From Prostheceraeus crozeri (taxonomy: Eukaryota > Platyhelminthes > Polycladida > Euryleptidae), in contig CAJQUW010005721.1 of NCBI GenBank assembly GCA_907163375.1, positions 18,089-82,088 on the forward strand: a stretch of 64,000 nt of DNA, read 5' to 3'. Position numbers and translations under genes: made by a program. Of the stretch, positions 33,055 to 44,518 are shown one piece after another. The stretch's first letter is position 1, and each line of letters starts with the position of its first letter. The notes beneath the pieces were generated by a model. It was given only the letters and a program-made list of their open reading frames with translations, did not search any database and was not told the DNA's origin.

Positions 33055-33156
33055 TGGTCTCCGTGGCACAGTGGTTCAGTGCTTGGCCTAGGGAACTTCT
33101 GGTCCAGAGATCGAGCCCCGAAAGTGTCATTGCAAGTCGGCAGGAAGGGTATCCGG
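33055..33156 (+). mobile_element. SINE S1, first half of an interrupted dimer
   Basis: Complete head from GGTCTCCGTGGCACAGTGG to GGAAGGGTATCCGG, where the MITE at 33,157 begins. The last eight bases, GTATCCGG, are the target duplication. Confidence 0.88.
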
Positions 33157-33669
33157 CACAGAATTAGATTGTTTAATCGTGTGCACTTTGCTAGAAGTGC
33201 CAACACAGTGCACATGCAGGAGCTTAATAAGTGGGCAAAAAGAAATTTTTGATACCTTACAGAGATAGGAAAAATAGTCGTGCGCCGCTTGCGGATTGCT
33301 GTCAATTCCTTCAAAATGCTCCGATCGCCACGACTCCTTCAGATTCGAAGAATTCACATCATTGCGCAAAAGTTTTCTCGATAATGTTGGGCCATCTGAT
33401 CATTTTTAAAAAAGTTAGCAGGCGCATGAAAAAACGTTCACAAACTTCTCTGTAGAACTTGACATCGTCTGTGTCTCCTTGCTGTGTGATCCGGTTGATA
33501 ACAGTCACTGAAACTTCGCACAATTTGGCGCGTTTAATGTTGAACTGGCTGCTCATTGTTCGATTGCTATGGCATTACGTCAGCAGATTGTGCCATTTCA
33601 GTAACGTTACATGTTCCAATGCTTCCCTTCTAGTCAAACAGAAGAAGAGACGACCTGTCTTAGTATGTG
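33157..33669 (+). mobile_element. hAT-type MITE, family A, copy 3, inserted in a SINE dimer
   Basis: Left end CACAGAATTAGA, right end decayed (TCTTAGTATGTG). Flanked by GTATCCGG on both sides (33,149-33,156 and 33,670-33,677), a perfect 8-bp target duplication. Removing it rejoins ..GGGTATCCGG|TCTCCGTGG.., the same SINE head-to-head-tandem junction seen intact at 20,530-20,817. Confidence 0.93.
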
Positions 33670-33850
33670 GTATCCGGTCTCCGTGGCACAGTGGTTAAGT
33701 GCTTGGGCTAGCGATCTCTCGGTACAGAGGTCGAACCTCAGAAGTGTCATTGGAAGTCGGCAGGAAGTGCATCCGGACTGAAAGATCACAACGCTCCAGA
33801 TTAAAGTCTGACTGTGTCAGCACCGTCATTAAACCATTCATTCCTGTAAA
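33670..33850 (+). mobile_element. SINE S1, second half of the interrupted dimer
   Basis: From GGTCTCCGTGGCACAGTGG through GTGCATCCGGACTGAAAGAT and GTCTGACTGTGTCAGCACCG to the tail TAAACCATTCATT. Full body, unlike the first half. Confidence 0.9.
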
Positions 33851-34086
33851 ACCGTTGAGATACAAAGTAGTCACGTTAATCTTGTCGATTTTCAGTGATG
33901 TTATGTAAAAGAAAGCAGTCGATAACACATGCATTCACTGAATCGAGTTCTCTGCAAATTATTGGAATTTCGAACTCTCGCTAATAATAGAAGTGGAAAT
34001 TAGACAAAAACTATTAAACAGTTTGAATTCATGGAATAGGTCTCTTGGTAAGATGAGAAAATTCAATTTATTGTCAGCCCTACCGC

Positions 34087-35172
34087 CAGAGCTGGAAAAA
34101 TTCCACTGAAATTTTTAATTCCAATTCCGGAGCAGAAATTTCAATTCCAAATCCAATTCCAATTCCAGTCGAAACAGTTCAATTCCAAATCCAATTCCAA
34201 TTCGATAATAAGATTCAATTCCGATAATTTCATGTCGCGTATAGTGTCTTATGTTAATGTATCTAACACTTGTTCGTTTCAATCCAACCCATGTGCCCTT
34301 ATCCTATCCTCGTTGTTCCTGTGTGCCGTTCCCTGCGTCGTTCCTATGTGCGTTCTCATGTTCACAGTTCATATTCCTTGTGTACATGTATATATGTAAC
34401 CGGTCAGCCTACGCCATTTTCGTTTCGTAAACAAGATATTCAATATCTCGTGAAAAAAGGAAAGAAAAGAATATTAACGGTCAGCAAAGAATCAGACGCT
34501 GAGAAAGAGAGAGAGAGAGATGAGATGCGAATAAATCTATTAATAAACTGACAGAAGAAAATTCAATGTGCGAATAACGTGATTGTTGATGAAAGAAAAA
34601 GCGACGATAAAAATGTTATCATGAAAACTGATTAATGTACCATGTTAAAAAAGGAAATTAAAAATTCCTTGATAAGAACGAAATGTGGTCGGGTCGAAAG
34701 CTAACGAGCAGAGATTAAAGGCAACTCTTTCAATTTTCAAAAGAAAGTGGTTTTATCGTCAAGTCTCAAAAATTGGTATAACTTAGAAACGATGAGAAAT
34801 TGACACAACAACAACTACCAACAAAAACACATACGACATCTTCAGTAGCTGTTAGAACAAATCCGGGCTCTCGCGGTGTAACACAACTACAGAAATAACA
34901 GCAACAACAACACATCAGCGAGTGCGATTGAAGATTGACGGTGTTGATATTTATGAATTCAACATTAAGAAGTGAACTGTAAGTGTAAGTGCTTTTCTTT
35001 TATCGTTGCGTATCATATCTATATAACTATAGTCTTTAAGATTAATATTGTTAACTGTTGTGATTGGAAGTTGTGATTTCAATTTTTTCAGTCATTGAGG
35101 TTTATCAGGGTCAATTCCAATTCCAGTAGATTTGAATATCGTCAATTCCAATTCCGACTTTTCCAACTCTTG
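34087..35172. mobile_element. Non-autonomous hAT element, 1,086 bp
   Basis: Ends CAGAGCTGGAAAA and (reverse complement of the right end) CAAGAGTTGGAAAAG are imperfect inverted repeats. CCTACCGC stands on both sides (34,079-34,086; 35,173-35,180), a perfect 8-bp duplication as in hAT insertions. Both ends carry clusters of AATTCC hexamers (34,105-34,220 and 35,108-35,162), like the subterminal transposase-binding repeats of hAT elements. No transposase frame inside; the open frame 34,270-34,551 has no known motif. A GA-rich run lies at 34,503-34,523. Confidence 0.92.
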
Positions 35173-35180
35173 CCTACCGC

Positions 35181-35737
35181 AGTGTCTTTTCCTTCTTGCT
35201 GAACTGTGAAGAGTCTTGACGTTTGTTTGTCAGAAAAAGGAATCGCAAGCAACTTGAAGATCTAATTCTTGAAAAGAAGATCTAAAGATCTGGATTCATG
35301 GAGACCTCATCTGTTCTACCACAATCTCATGGAAGCGATCAACTTACATCAATGTCTGATCTGAAGTACAGATGGGTTTCGACCATGGAAGCTCACCACA
35401 GATTCTGTTGGTTTCCTCTTCTATTACTCTCAGCTATTGCATTCCAGCTTTGTGCAGAATATTTGCCTTAGCGATGAGGCCAATTTCCACATCAACGACT
35501 TATCACAACACTTTCACCTACTCGCATGTAAGCCTGTTTGGAAGCTTGCTATGAGACACATCAGATGCTCACCCTTCACTTCACAAGCGCTGCAACGTGT
35601 GAATGGCCTCTAGGGTGTGCACTTTTAGTAACTACTTTGAATTTCTTTGTTGTATTTCAAACAGAATTCTGCAGCATTAAAGTATAGATGGTGACTTCAG
35701 TTCTCAAATAGCAATGGATCAAAGTGAGCGCCCTAAC
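35181..35737. other. Spacer, nothing recognised
   Basis: Between the hAT element and the next MITE. No coding or repeat signal supported. Confidence 0.5.
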
Positions 35738-36249
35738 CACAGAATTAGACAGGTTCTGTTTAGACTTCTGTTTCACCAGAAAGGAAGCATTGGAACATGT
35801 TACGTAAATGAAAAGGGCACAATCTGCTGACATAATACCATAGCAATCGAATAATGAGCAGCCAGTTCAACATTAAACACGCCAAATTGTGCAGAGTTTC
35901 AGTGACTTATCAACCGGATCACACAGCTAACAGACACAGACGATGTCAAGTTCTACAGAGAAGTTTGTGAACGTTTTTTCATGCGCCTGCTAACATTTTT
36001 AATAATGATCGGAGGACCCAATATTATCGAGAAAACTTTTGCGCAATGATCTCAATTCTTCGAATCTGAAGGAGTCGTGGCGATCGGAGCATTTTGAAGG
36101 AATTCACCTCAATCCGCAAGCGACGCACGACTATTTTTCCTATCTCTGTAAGGTATTAAAAATTTCTTTTTGCCCACTTAGTAAGTTGCTGTATGTGCAC
36201 TCTGTTGGCACTTCTAGCAAAGTGATACCATTAAACAATCTAATTCTGC
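35738..36249 (-). mobile_element. hAT-type MITE, family A, copy 4
   Basis: CACAGAATTAGAC at the left and AACAATCTAATTCTG at the right, interior collinear with copy 3. Flanks GCCCTAAC and AGCCTAAC (or GCCTAAC) are a near-match target duplication. Confidence 0.88.
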
Positions 36250-36708
36250 AGCCTAACTGCATAATCATCATCGACCCCCTGCTATGAAAGACAAAAGACA
36301 TGACTGGTTCCGTCATCAGTTTCTCTAACGCAAGCAGGCAGTGCGGGTCGAAAGATCTCAGCGCACTGAAACGAGCAGGTTTCGGTATTTTGTGGCTTTT
36401 ATCAGACTTACTGGGGTACACCAAGGTGCGCTATTTGCTTCTATTTACCTGATGAAAGCTCAAAGTGAACAAAGAAAATTAGGAACATCCTTTCTTACTT
36501 ATTCACTGTTACCGCAGGCGATCGTTGGTCATCAATCCTGGTATTGCCGTTTGATCTTCCTTCTCCAGTGTTCTCGATTCATGGCTACCTCCGCGGTTGC
36601 TCGTACATCCCCTTTCCCGTTACTTCCACAAGTGGATCCATCCAGCCTGTGCGCCGCCTTCCGCTTCCTCTTTTCTTACAGTTGCTCATGACAAGTAGTC
36701 TCAGATCT
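36250..36708. other. Spacer, nothing recognised
   Basis: The plus-strand open frame 36,341-36,691 has no motif and no splice context. Confidence 0.45.
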
Positions 36709-36990
36709 TCACCTGCTGATCCTCTGGCGATTTCTTGCTTTGACTGTTTTCAGAAGAATTGGACTGAGTCCAACGTGATTTGAAGCGTCTTCATTTGTCA
36801 TTAATTCCGTCCATTTTATCTTTAACATTTTTCTGCGGCACCATAACGATGTCATTTTCTTCTGCAAAATTTTCCTTAGGACAAAGCATTCAGCGCCATG
36901 TTTAAATGCACTCCAGTCTTGTGACTTCAAAAGTTTCATCCTAACCTTCAGGCTTAAGTTCTTCCGCAGTAATTGCTTGTGTCTATAAAA
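36709..36990 (-). pseudogene. LINE reverse transcriptase fragment
   Basis: Short open frame with QDWSAFKHGAECFVLRK followed by SLWCRRKMLKIKWTELMTNE and DASNHVG. The LWCRRKMLKIKWTE..TNE block is the connector motif that follows the palm in RTE/L1-like reverse transcriptases (usual form W..RrmLkI.W.d..tN..V). About 76 codons remain; no palm or endonuclease. Confidence 0.75.
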
Positions 36991-37756
36991 ACTTCATCAA
37001 TTAGGTCGTATCTGCAGCTCGCAGTTAGCGCATTATGCCAGAAAACTCCTCGCGGTTTCTTGCACAGGTGGCAAATTGTCTCGTTGTTAGCCCCGTCCAT
37101 GGTTTGATGTCGTCCTCCGGTTCTCTCCTCTCGCTCTCTTCCCGGTCAGTATCAGCGGCAACGTGCCCAAGCAATGCAGACTTTGCTCTGGCGATTTCAG
37201 GGAACAATGAAATTTCTCTCCCTATCAGTGTTGCGATTCTTGGCGTAGGGTAAAAAAAACGCGCAAGGTCGAAAAACACGCGCACATGTATTTCCTTACA
37301 AATAAGCCAAAATGGCAACTATGACCGCTAATATTTGATGAAACGAATTTTTACAAAGCTTAAATTTGCAGATCAGATAGTAAGAGCTTTGGTATTTTTC
37401 AGGACAAGTCAAATACACACGTGCCTTAAGTGGTAGATGCATACGAGCAGTGGGCCTATAGGCTATCCATTGAGTGAGATGTTAATGAACCTAAATGATC
37501 TTTGATAGGCTATACATGTGGCTTATCTAGACGCTGCATGTAATTTGAAATTTTGATATTTGATGCAACGTCAAAGGTCCATGTGTCTGACCCGTATCAA
37601 AGGACAGACCACATGTAGCACTCCATAAACCGTATTCTGGTTTGGATGCTGAGCTTCGTGTTTGTTAGAAAAAACTTGTTTCAAGAAACTTGCCTTAGCC
37701 TTCGCTATTCCAAATGTAACATCTATCTCATTTTTCATGTTCTCGTTTATCAATAT
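36991..37756. other. Spacer, nothing recognised
   Basis: Overlapping open frames on both strands at 37,025-37,318 show no motif. Confidence 0.45.
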
Positions 37757-38770
37757 ACAGGGTGACTCAAAAGTCTTAATTGGGTTTCAAATGGTGATTT
37801 CTCAGTAGATATTTACACTAAGAACCTAATTTTTCGTTTATGCTGTAGAGGAAGAACTTTCGAAAGACTTGCATTTTCACAATAAGTGCTGGAAGTGACC
37901 TCCGTTAACTTCGGTACAAGGAATGACGCGCTTTTTAAAGTTATCAGAAGTCTTATTGATCGTGACTTTTTTTCGCTGATTGAACTGCTTCAGCAAGCGT
38001 CACTCGTAATTCTGTGTTGTTGGTTGGCCTATTCTTATACACCACTTCCTTGATATGACCCCTGAAAAAATAATCAGGAGGCGTCAGATCTGGGCTTCTA
38101 GCTGGTTAGTGAATGGGACCGTTTCGTCCAATCCATCGATTAAGGAATTGGATGTTGAGAAATTCTCTAACATTCAGACCCCAATGAGGCGGAACGCCAT
38201 CTTGTTAAAAAACGTCGAAAATCGTCCTAATCACCAGTTCCGGAATAAAAAAAATCCTTCTACACCTCAAGATGAGTCTTTGGTCACTTGATTCAAAGAA
38301 GTAAGGTCCAATGATCGGGTCGCAAAAACATGGCCGCCCATGCGACCAGTCCCTTCGACTTCAGAGGAACCTCGCTAGCCTACATAAATGTGGATTTTCA
38401 TCGTCAAAAATCACACAGTTGTGACTGTCAATGTTACCATTCAAATGAAAGGTTGCCTCGTCAGAAAAACAGAGTTAATGGATGAAACCGGGATCATCAC
38501 ATAACCGGTTAATTTTTTCACAAAACTGAAGCCTTGGTTCATAGTAGTCCGGTAACAGTTCATGCACGTGTGAAATATGACATGAATTCATGCTAGTTGT
38601 TCGCTTCAAAGCACGTCGAACAGTCTCACCTGGCATATCAAGCTCATTGGCTGCATCCCGTACTGATGGTCATGGATTATGCTCAAACTCTTCCTTGACA
38701 CGCAAGCCATCACCCTCAGCAAGGGATGGGCGACCACTTCGCTCAGCATCTTGGACAGTATGCTACCCGC
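37757..38770 (-). pseudogene. Mariner-superfamily transposase, decayed
   Basis: On the minus strand, in interrupted frames: SGRPSLAEGDGLRVKEEFEH, SVRDAANELDMPGETVRRAL (helix-turn-helix linker region), VHELLPDYYEPRLQFCEKIN, CFSDEATFHLNGNIDSHNC (first catalytic Asp in SDEATF), a GVPPHWGLNVREFLN block, WIGRNGPIH, and SPDLTPPDYFFRGHIKE with the last catalytic acidic region. Stops replace Trp codons at WP (about 38,110) and elsewhere, and there are frameshifts, so it is dead. A terminal-repeat-like ACAGGGTGACTCAAAAGTC stands at 37,757; the matching end was not found. It lies in an intron in the gene's own orientation. Confidence 0.88.
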
Positions 38771-38889
38771 TTCGCTAGATTTGTTAAACACCAGTCGGAA
38801 TATGCTTTCAGAAGATAGCTTTGATGAACATTTTCTTACAGTACATTGAGTTTTGTAAATATTTTGTAGGCCAATCAATCAATCAGATT

Positions 38890-39135
38890 TCATGATAAAG
38901 TATTTTTGGCTGTAGTCAGTGTGAAAAAATTTGTAAGTGAAAAACGTCTTTCATGACATCTGATCAATTGGTTGACCTCCATAATATGAGTGCTCCGTAC
39001 TTTGAGCTTCATTTCCTTATGTCCAGAGTTTATCACCACCATGCTCTTTGTTTTTCTGGCTTTTAGTTCGATTGAGTGCTGTTTACCTCTCTCATAGACG
39101 TTTGCATCATTTGCATTCACTAAATAAGTTACTAA
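38890..39135 (-). pseudogene. Probable LINE reverse transcriptase fragment
   Basis: Open frame with KARKTKSMVVINSGHKEMKL and STHIMEVNQL. The KTKSMVV..G pattern is typical of the segment just after the palm (L.i..KTKvM..) in RTE-like reverse transcriptases. No further motif, so assignment is tentative. Confidence 0.5.
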
Positions 39136-40965
39136 GCTTCTACCGCGTTTTCGGATATTTGATGGAATCAGCGGAAATCAGCTCACGGAGACCGACAGCT
39201 AACTTGGCAGTAATTCCTCAGGATCAAAACGAAAGCGAAGCGTATGATGCATTTTTCTCGCAGTGCGAACCGGTGTAAAATCATACGATCTCATTTCGCA
39301 CTATCATTTAATATGAAAGGCAATTATTTTGTTAAAGAACGTAATGAAAAATCTCAGATTTCCTCATCAATAATTCATTGATTCATGCTAGCGAACTTAT
39401 AATCTGTAATAAATGATCAAATACAAGTACAATGTAGAAAATATCACTGTTTGATGTCCTCAGCTCCTATCCAACACTGAAAACAATGCGAAGGTGCAAG
39501 TCCTTTGTGTATCAACCGTCATTGCAGTCTGGAGAGTTCGCCCAAAATTCCCTCTATATGAGATACTGAACGTTTCATCTGTTTTGCTGCTAAAATTCAC
39601 TTTTCCAATAAAGCGTTATTGATAATATTTTACTTTTGAAATCTGCAACACACGATGGCCGAATTTGCTCATGACTCGATGCCGATGAGTGTACAGAAAA
39701 ATATTTGAGAGCTATAGAACTTGAAATGTGTTGAAAAATTCTCTCAGAAGAAGAAGGCCAGTGATCTTAGAAGTCTTGCGCATAGCATGTCGAAAGGACG
39801 ATTTTCAGTGGTGGAAATGAAGATGAAACAAACCAACATACATTTCAACATAAGATGGCCAATGTCATTGAGGGCCGGGGCAGTCACATTTGGATCTGTG
39901 TGACACATTTGATACATTTACATGCTGACAGAAACATATGTGGAATTTTGACATGTCTCGGATAATTGGCAGCTTTCCAAATTGCCTTTTTTTGCTGCCC
40001 TATCGATGAATGTATATCAAGCGCGTTATAACGGGACAAGATCGAGAAACCTTCAATCTGTTATTACTAATTCTTGTCATTTAAGGAGCTCATAGAAATT
40101 GCCATTGAAGATATCTAACAGTTGACCTGAGATTCGTGTCAACAGCGAAAGAAACCTTGGGTAAGACCGTGTCACCTTTATTTTTGTTCTAAGTGAAAAA
40201 TTACGCTCAAACGTTTTAGTCTTATTGCAATTATGATTATTTTTACTGTCTTGACTTCATTTTGATGGTAAACAATAAGCACGCATTCGGAATAAATTCA
40301 ACAAAATGAATTCACAGACAACATAAGTTCGCACAAAAAAGAGCAGTTTTACTCGTAATTCTGTTTTCAGTGAAGTAATATCACTGAGTTTTGTTACAAT
40401 TGCTATTATTCCTTGAATTACGTGCATTATCGGAACTAGAACTTCGTAAGGACTCCTGCGATCTGGAAATGACTGGGAATAAATGTTGCAATTGGGCCAT
40501 CAAGCTCTAAGTCAACTTTAAACAAGCGAACTAGAAGCATCACGATTTACCTGGCGAAAGTGCAAGTCACCAATGGGAGCACGGAGAAACATATCTATCT
40601 TACATATTCCGAATACAAATCAAAGTCAAAGAATAAAGTTGTCGCTATTTCACTCAGAGGAAGAGTTGATGCTCCTCTGTGAGTTTAAACCTCATTTAAA
40701 TGTGTCATACTGCCGTAAAAGCGACTTCTGTCAAAATATTTTCTGGTTATGTGTATTTGTCACATTTTGGCACACCAGCAATGAAAAATACACATTATGT
40801 CACACATTTTATTTTGAGATGAAAAAATGTCACATTTTGGCACATCGGCCCACTGCTGTCATTTTGCTGAACAGTTAAAAAATGTAAAGATGGAATTTCA
40901 TGCAATAATACAGGATCAATGGATACAAGAAACAAGACAGGAACAAGAAGAAACAGACAACACGT
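39136..40965. other. Intron sequence, nothing recognised
   Basis: 1.8 kb. The word CACATTTTGGCACA occurs twice (about 40,761 and 40,832) but with no larger repeat. No exon supported. Confidence 0.45.
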
Positions 40966-40978
40966 CTTCCAATCGTAT

Positions 40979-41695
40979 GCACATCAACGTGCCATACATC
41001 ATTCGAGAGCTTGAATTTGCAGCTTCAAAATGAGCTATGATAGATTTATGCTCAGCAGTGCTCAAAATACGAAATCATTCAATTTACAAATCGCAATTTT
41101 TCAGACGCTTGAATGAATCAGGCGTGGGGAGAACGAGCATTTTCGGAGCTTTTCGGAGCTCTGTTTTGACATACTGGTCACCAAAATCGATGAACTAGGA
41201 AAAAATAGTGACATCGTGACGTTGTGACAAAATCATGACGCTTTTGAATGAAAATGTTGTATTCTCACTTTTTCTTCAAAAGTGATCATGTTTGGTATCT
41301 TCAGAATCCCTGCGACGTAAGGTTTGCGAATATTTAAGCTTTATTCAAACTTCTTCAACATTTCTGACTCATTGCCGCTAAAGTACAAAGCTAGATAGCA
41401 AGTGATATGCGAGTCACGATATCACTAACTTTTCCTAGTTCACCGACTGCGATGACTAATATATCAAAGGAAAGCTCAGAAAACGCTCGTTCTCCCCGTG
41501 CTCGATTCATTATCATACTCAGGTGCTTTCGCGTTGAAAAATTGCAATTTGTAAATTGAGTGATTTTCAAATTTTGAGCACTACTCACCAAATACAATAG
41601 CGGATACAAGTCTATCATAGCTCATTCTAAAGGTGAGAATGCAAGCTCTCGACTAGTGTATGGCACGTTGATATGCAACACAACTGGAGGGCATG
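40979..41695. repeat. 720-bp foldback containing two inverted copies of repeat R1
   Basis: Left arm: ATCAACGTGCCATACATCAT, GAGAGCTTG, AATGAGCTATGATAGA, AGTGCTCAAAAT, CAATTTACAAAT, GGGGAGAACGAGCATTTTC. The right arm gives the reverse complement in order (GAAAACGCTCGTTCTCCCC .. TCTATCATAGCTCATTCT .. AACGTTGATATG). Arms about 230 nt. The same sequence occurs once at 2790-3345. Non-coding; probably a foldback transposon. Confidence 0.85.
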
Positions 41696-41699
41696 ATAA

Positions 41700-42110
41700 A
41701 CGATTGATTTTCAGCGAAATTTCCGTGGTCTGCATTTTTGATCAGTTCTGCCAGTCACTAGAAATACGAACAACATTTCAATCTTGTTGTTGAACAGGAT
41801 CAATGACAGAAATATGTATTCGTTGATGAAGAATGAGTAATTATTTACCTTGAAATGCGCGAATATTAATCAATACTAACTTGCCGCTGGACATGAAAAT
41901 TGAAAATGCCTCTACGACGGTAACCACAGATATTCATCCTTGGAAATGCTGAATGTGAATACCGACGTTCTAAGTGGAGGGATGTAACTGTCTGATCCCA
42001 CTGATTTCACAGAGATCAAAGTGAAGTCGACTCTGCCTTCGCCTCGCACAATACGTAGCACTTCGTACTCGTAGATTCTGAACGTAATACAAACGTAGAC
42101 TCTGTAAGAC
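41700..42110. other. Spacer, nothing recognised
   Basis: No exon or repeat supported. Confidence 0.45.
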
Positions 42111-42114
42111 GGAG

Positions 42115-42610
42115 ATCAGTAAGCAAATATCTATGGTAGAGGCGAAGTTTCACGACATGCGCGCTATCGTTTCCTACCTAAAACTGTGCATGAAGCTCAA
42201 GACTAGGCTGCTCAAGTGCAACATATTATCGATCTTGATGCACGGGTGTGAAGCCTAGACAATAACTAATGAACTTGAACACAGCTTCGAAGCAGCAGAG
42301 ATGAGGTTCCTCAGGAGAATTCTTCGTACATCGCACTTGGATAGAGTGACCAACAACGACGTCGTAAGAAGAGCTGGAGTAAGAAAGGAGCTGATGGAGG
42401 TCATTACGAGAAGACAACTCACTTTCCTCGGCCACGTCATCAGAAAGAAGGTCCGGAGTGCGTTGCTTTACGAGGTCGCGTTGAGGGAGGACGAACGAGA
42501 GGCAGACAAAGTGCTGCATATCTCGGCCGCATCAAGAAAGCAACAAAGAAAGGATCTACCGCTGTCATCTTCACGTGTGCTCGCGACCGTCTTCGTTGGA
42601 GAACCATGAC
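42115..42610 (+). pseudogene. LINE reverse transcriptase, C-terminal fragment
   Basis: Reads LKTRLLKCNILSILMHGCEA, a stop in place of the usual Trp, then TITNELEHSFEAAEMRFLRR, ILRTSHLDRVTNNDVVRRAG, KELMEVITRRQLTFLGHVIR. This is the standard order lyG.EaWt, E..EMRflRRil, N.dVl.raG, RqltFlGHviRk of RTE/CR1-like elements. It continues to about 42,610 with a frameshift after ALREDEREADK. A separate family from the copy at 5017, by sequence. Confidence 0.85.
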
Positions 42611-42888
42611 CGCCCAAGCGTGTATCACGCATGGCACCTCGGCAAGGCAAGTAGCTTAACATTGTATTTCCTGAAATCAGTGGGTTAATCATTCACTGAC
42701 TGGAACTTTTCTCCTGAAAAATTAACAGACCAACGCCCAGGGGGTTTAACTTTGCTGGAAAGGCTGACGATTTTAATGCATGCAAGTCCAGTAGCCCATA
42801 AGTGTGTGAGAACGGAATAGAAAGTTGGACTGCATGTTTGACCGAAGGAGCTGGTTGTCTAATCTGTGTCCTCAGTAACCTTCCTTAC

Positions 42889-43117
42889 CACATATTGACC
42901 TGTTTTGTTCAAGCAAGGAGGTCTGTGTTGGGTCACCTCATGAAGAATTTCGGCTGCTGAAATTTTGACGTACGAATTGAGCACGTCCAGAGGTGACCCT
43001 TCAAGGAGGTGAAGAAACTGTTGAGGGGAATTTATTTCGGGAGCTTTCATTTGCGTCACGACTTCGTCACTATATTCTTTATCAACAATCCATAGGTAGA
43101 GACGTTTTACTCCAACC
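42889..43117 (-). CDS. Candidate exon, minus strand, possibly same gene
   Basis: A pyrimidine-rich tract ending ACAATCCAG (to 43,118) is followed by VGVKRLYLWIVDKEYSDEVV, PEINSPQQFLHLLEGSPLD, VLNSYVKISAAEILHEVTQH and RPPCLNKTGQYV, then GTG|GTAAGG at 42,888. The frame is open, and HLLEGSPLDVLNSYVKISAAEIL is helix-like and similar in style to the ARM-like exons. With this donor it starts in phase 2 and ends in phase 0, which does not join the 32,143 exon directly; a weaker donor, CAG|GTCAAT at 42,899, would end in phase 1 and fit. Either an exon is missing between them or it belongs to another transcript. A PLE-derived repeat begins 40 nt upstream. Confidence 0.5.
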
Positions 43118-43149
43118 CTGGATTGTCGAATCAGGTGAATGGACAAAGA

Positions 43150-43630
43150 ACAAAGAACACGAATTGAAAATATGCCAAAATATATTACGGAGAAATGTTT
43201 TTCCATAAAGTCACGACGTTTTTATTATTCCCTTTATTTTCAAACCAACAATTTACAATCGGCTTGAGAGCCACAGAAAACGGTTGCGATTTTAACATAA
43301 TACAAAAACCTCCACTACAAAGTTGTCCTAATCGCAAAAAATTGTCCCAAATTTTATGTAGGTGAGACAGGTCGTACGTTTGATGTTCGGTGTAAAGAAC
43401 ATAAAAGAGCTGTTCAAAACTTTGATCCAAATAATGCCATAGCTCAACATTGTATAGGTTCTGATCACGCTATTAATTTTGATACCCAATCGTCGCTGAT
43501 TTTGTGTGCAATGATCTCTTACCATTTTATTTCACTTGTGAAGGGAAGCAGTGTCTTCCGAAACGTCGTGACTTTTTGGAAAAACATTTCTCCGTAATTT
43601 ATTGTGGCATATTTTCAATTCATCGATCAA
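43150..43630 (+). mobile_element. Penelope-like element tail with GIY-YIG remnant and inverted flanks
   Basis: From about 43,345: KFYVGETGRTFDVRCKEHKR, AVQNFDPNNAIAQHCIGSDH, AINFDTQSS. This is the GIY-YIG endonuclease of PLEs, N-terminus missing: the second half of the motif (YVGETGR), the catalytic R of the RCKEH helix, and the H..GSDH..F region. Frameshifts follow. It is bounded by inverted copies of AAAAACATTTCTCCGTAAT (43,210-43,150 and 43,575-43,630), as expected for PLE terminal repeats in inverted order. Confidence 0.85.
43528..43580 (+). ncRNA. Hammerhead-ribozyme-like remnant at PLE end
   Basis: GTGAAGG (for CUGANGA) is followed by GGAAG..CTTCC stem II, loop CAGTGT, and GAAACGTCGTGA. 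The stem and GAAA are intact but the CUGANGA box has lost its first C, so I read it as a decayed PLE hammerhead. Confidence 0.45.
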
Positions 43631-44339
43631 AGGATATATTTTTAGGATTTAGGATATATATCAAAGCATATTTTCCTCGAATCAGCCTCAACAAAGAACA
43701 CATTTTAATTGTTTATATTCAGTTCCTCAGATCGCTGGGTCAACGGAAATCGGCTGTTTTTCTGTCTAGACAGACAGCTGATTGAGGAGGATAACAAATT
43801 AATTATCACCTGTCTTTGATATGAAAATAATTGCACATGAAATTGGAAATGATGAAATTTGTCAATTGACACCCGTGAATTTTAATGAAAGGTGTGATGC
43901 TGTGGTGATAGCAAAACCGCGATTTTCAATTTCTAGCAAAAAGTAATATTTAATGAATGCCCGTCGAAATCTCACCAACTTGCTAATTGCTGCTAATTGC
44001 AAATCTCAAATGTACTTTAAGTTGTGTCGATGTTGACAGATGTGAACTAGGCCTGCTGATGATTCTTGGTATTGGATGAAATGGCAGCTATTCAGGTCTG
44101 TTTCCATTTTTCAACTGAGGATGCAACTCAATATTCAATTATTCTATTATAAACCCAATCAGGAAGATTGAAGATCTGTGCCTCCTATCAACGGGTGACA
44201 GTGGAAAATCTCTATATTCACCCATGTTTTATATCCAAGATTTACTTGCTGATGTCGATTCAATAAACTTTTAGTGAAACACCTTTTTCCAAATCGCTCT
44301 TCCAATCCAAACGATTGATGGATGGACATTGATGCTTTT
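43631..44339. other. Spacer, nothing recognised
   Basis: No exon or repeat supported. Confidence 0.45.
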
Positions 44340-44518
44340 CCGTCACTACTCGCAATACTTGGGGCTTGGACGGTGCTGACATAGTCAGACTAATGGAGCG
44401 TTGTAGAACTTTTAGTCCGGATGCTCTTCCTGCTGACTTACAATGACACTTTCGGGGCTCGACCTCTGGACCACATGATCGCTAGGCCAAGCACTTCACC
44501 ACTGTACCACGGAGACCA
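44340..44518 (-). mobile_element. SINE S1, full copy
   Basis: Reverse strand: GGTCTCCGTGGTACAGTGG, GGTCCAGAGGTCGAGCCCCG, then GCATCCGGACTAAAAG and a body ending GTAGTGACGG. Complete. Confidence 0.88.
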
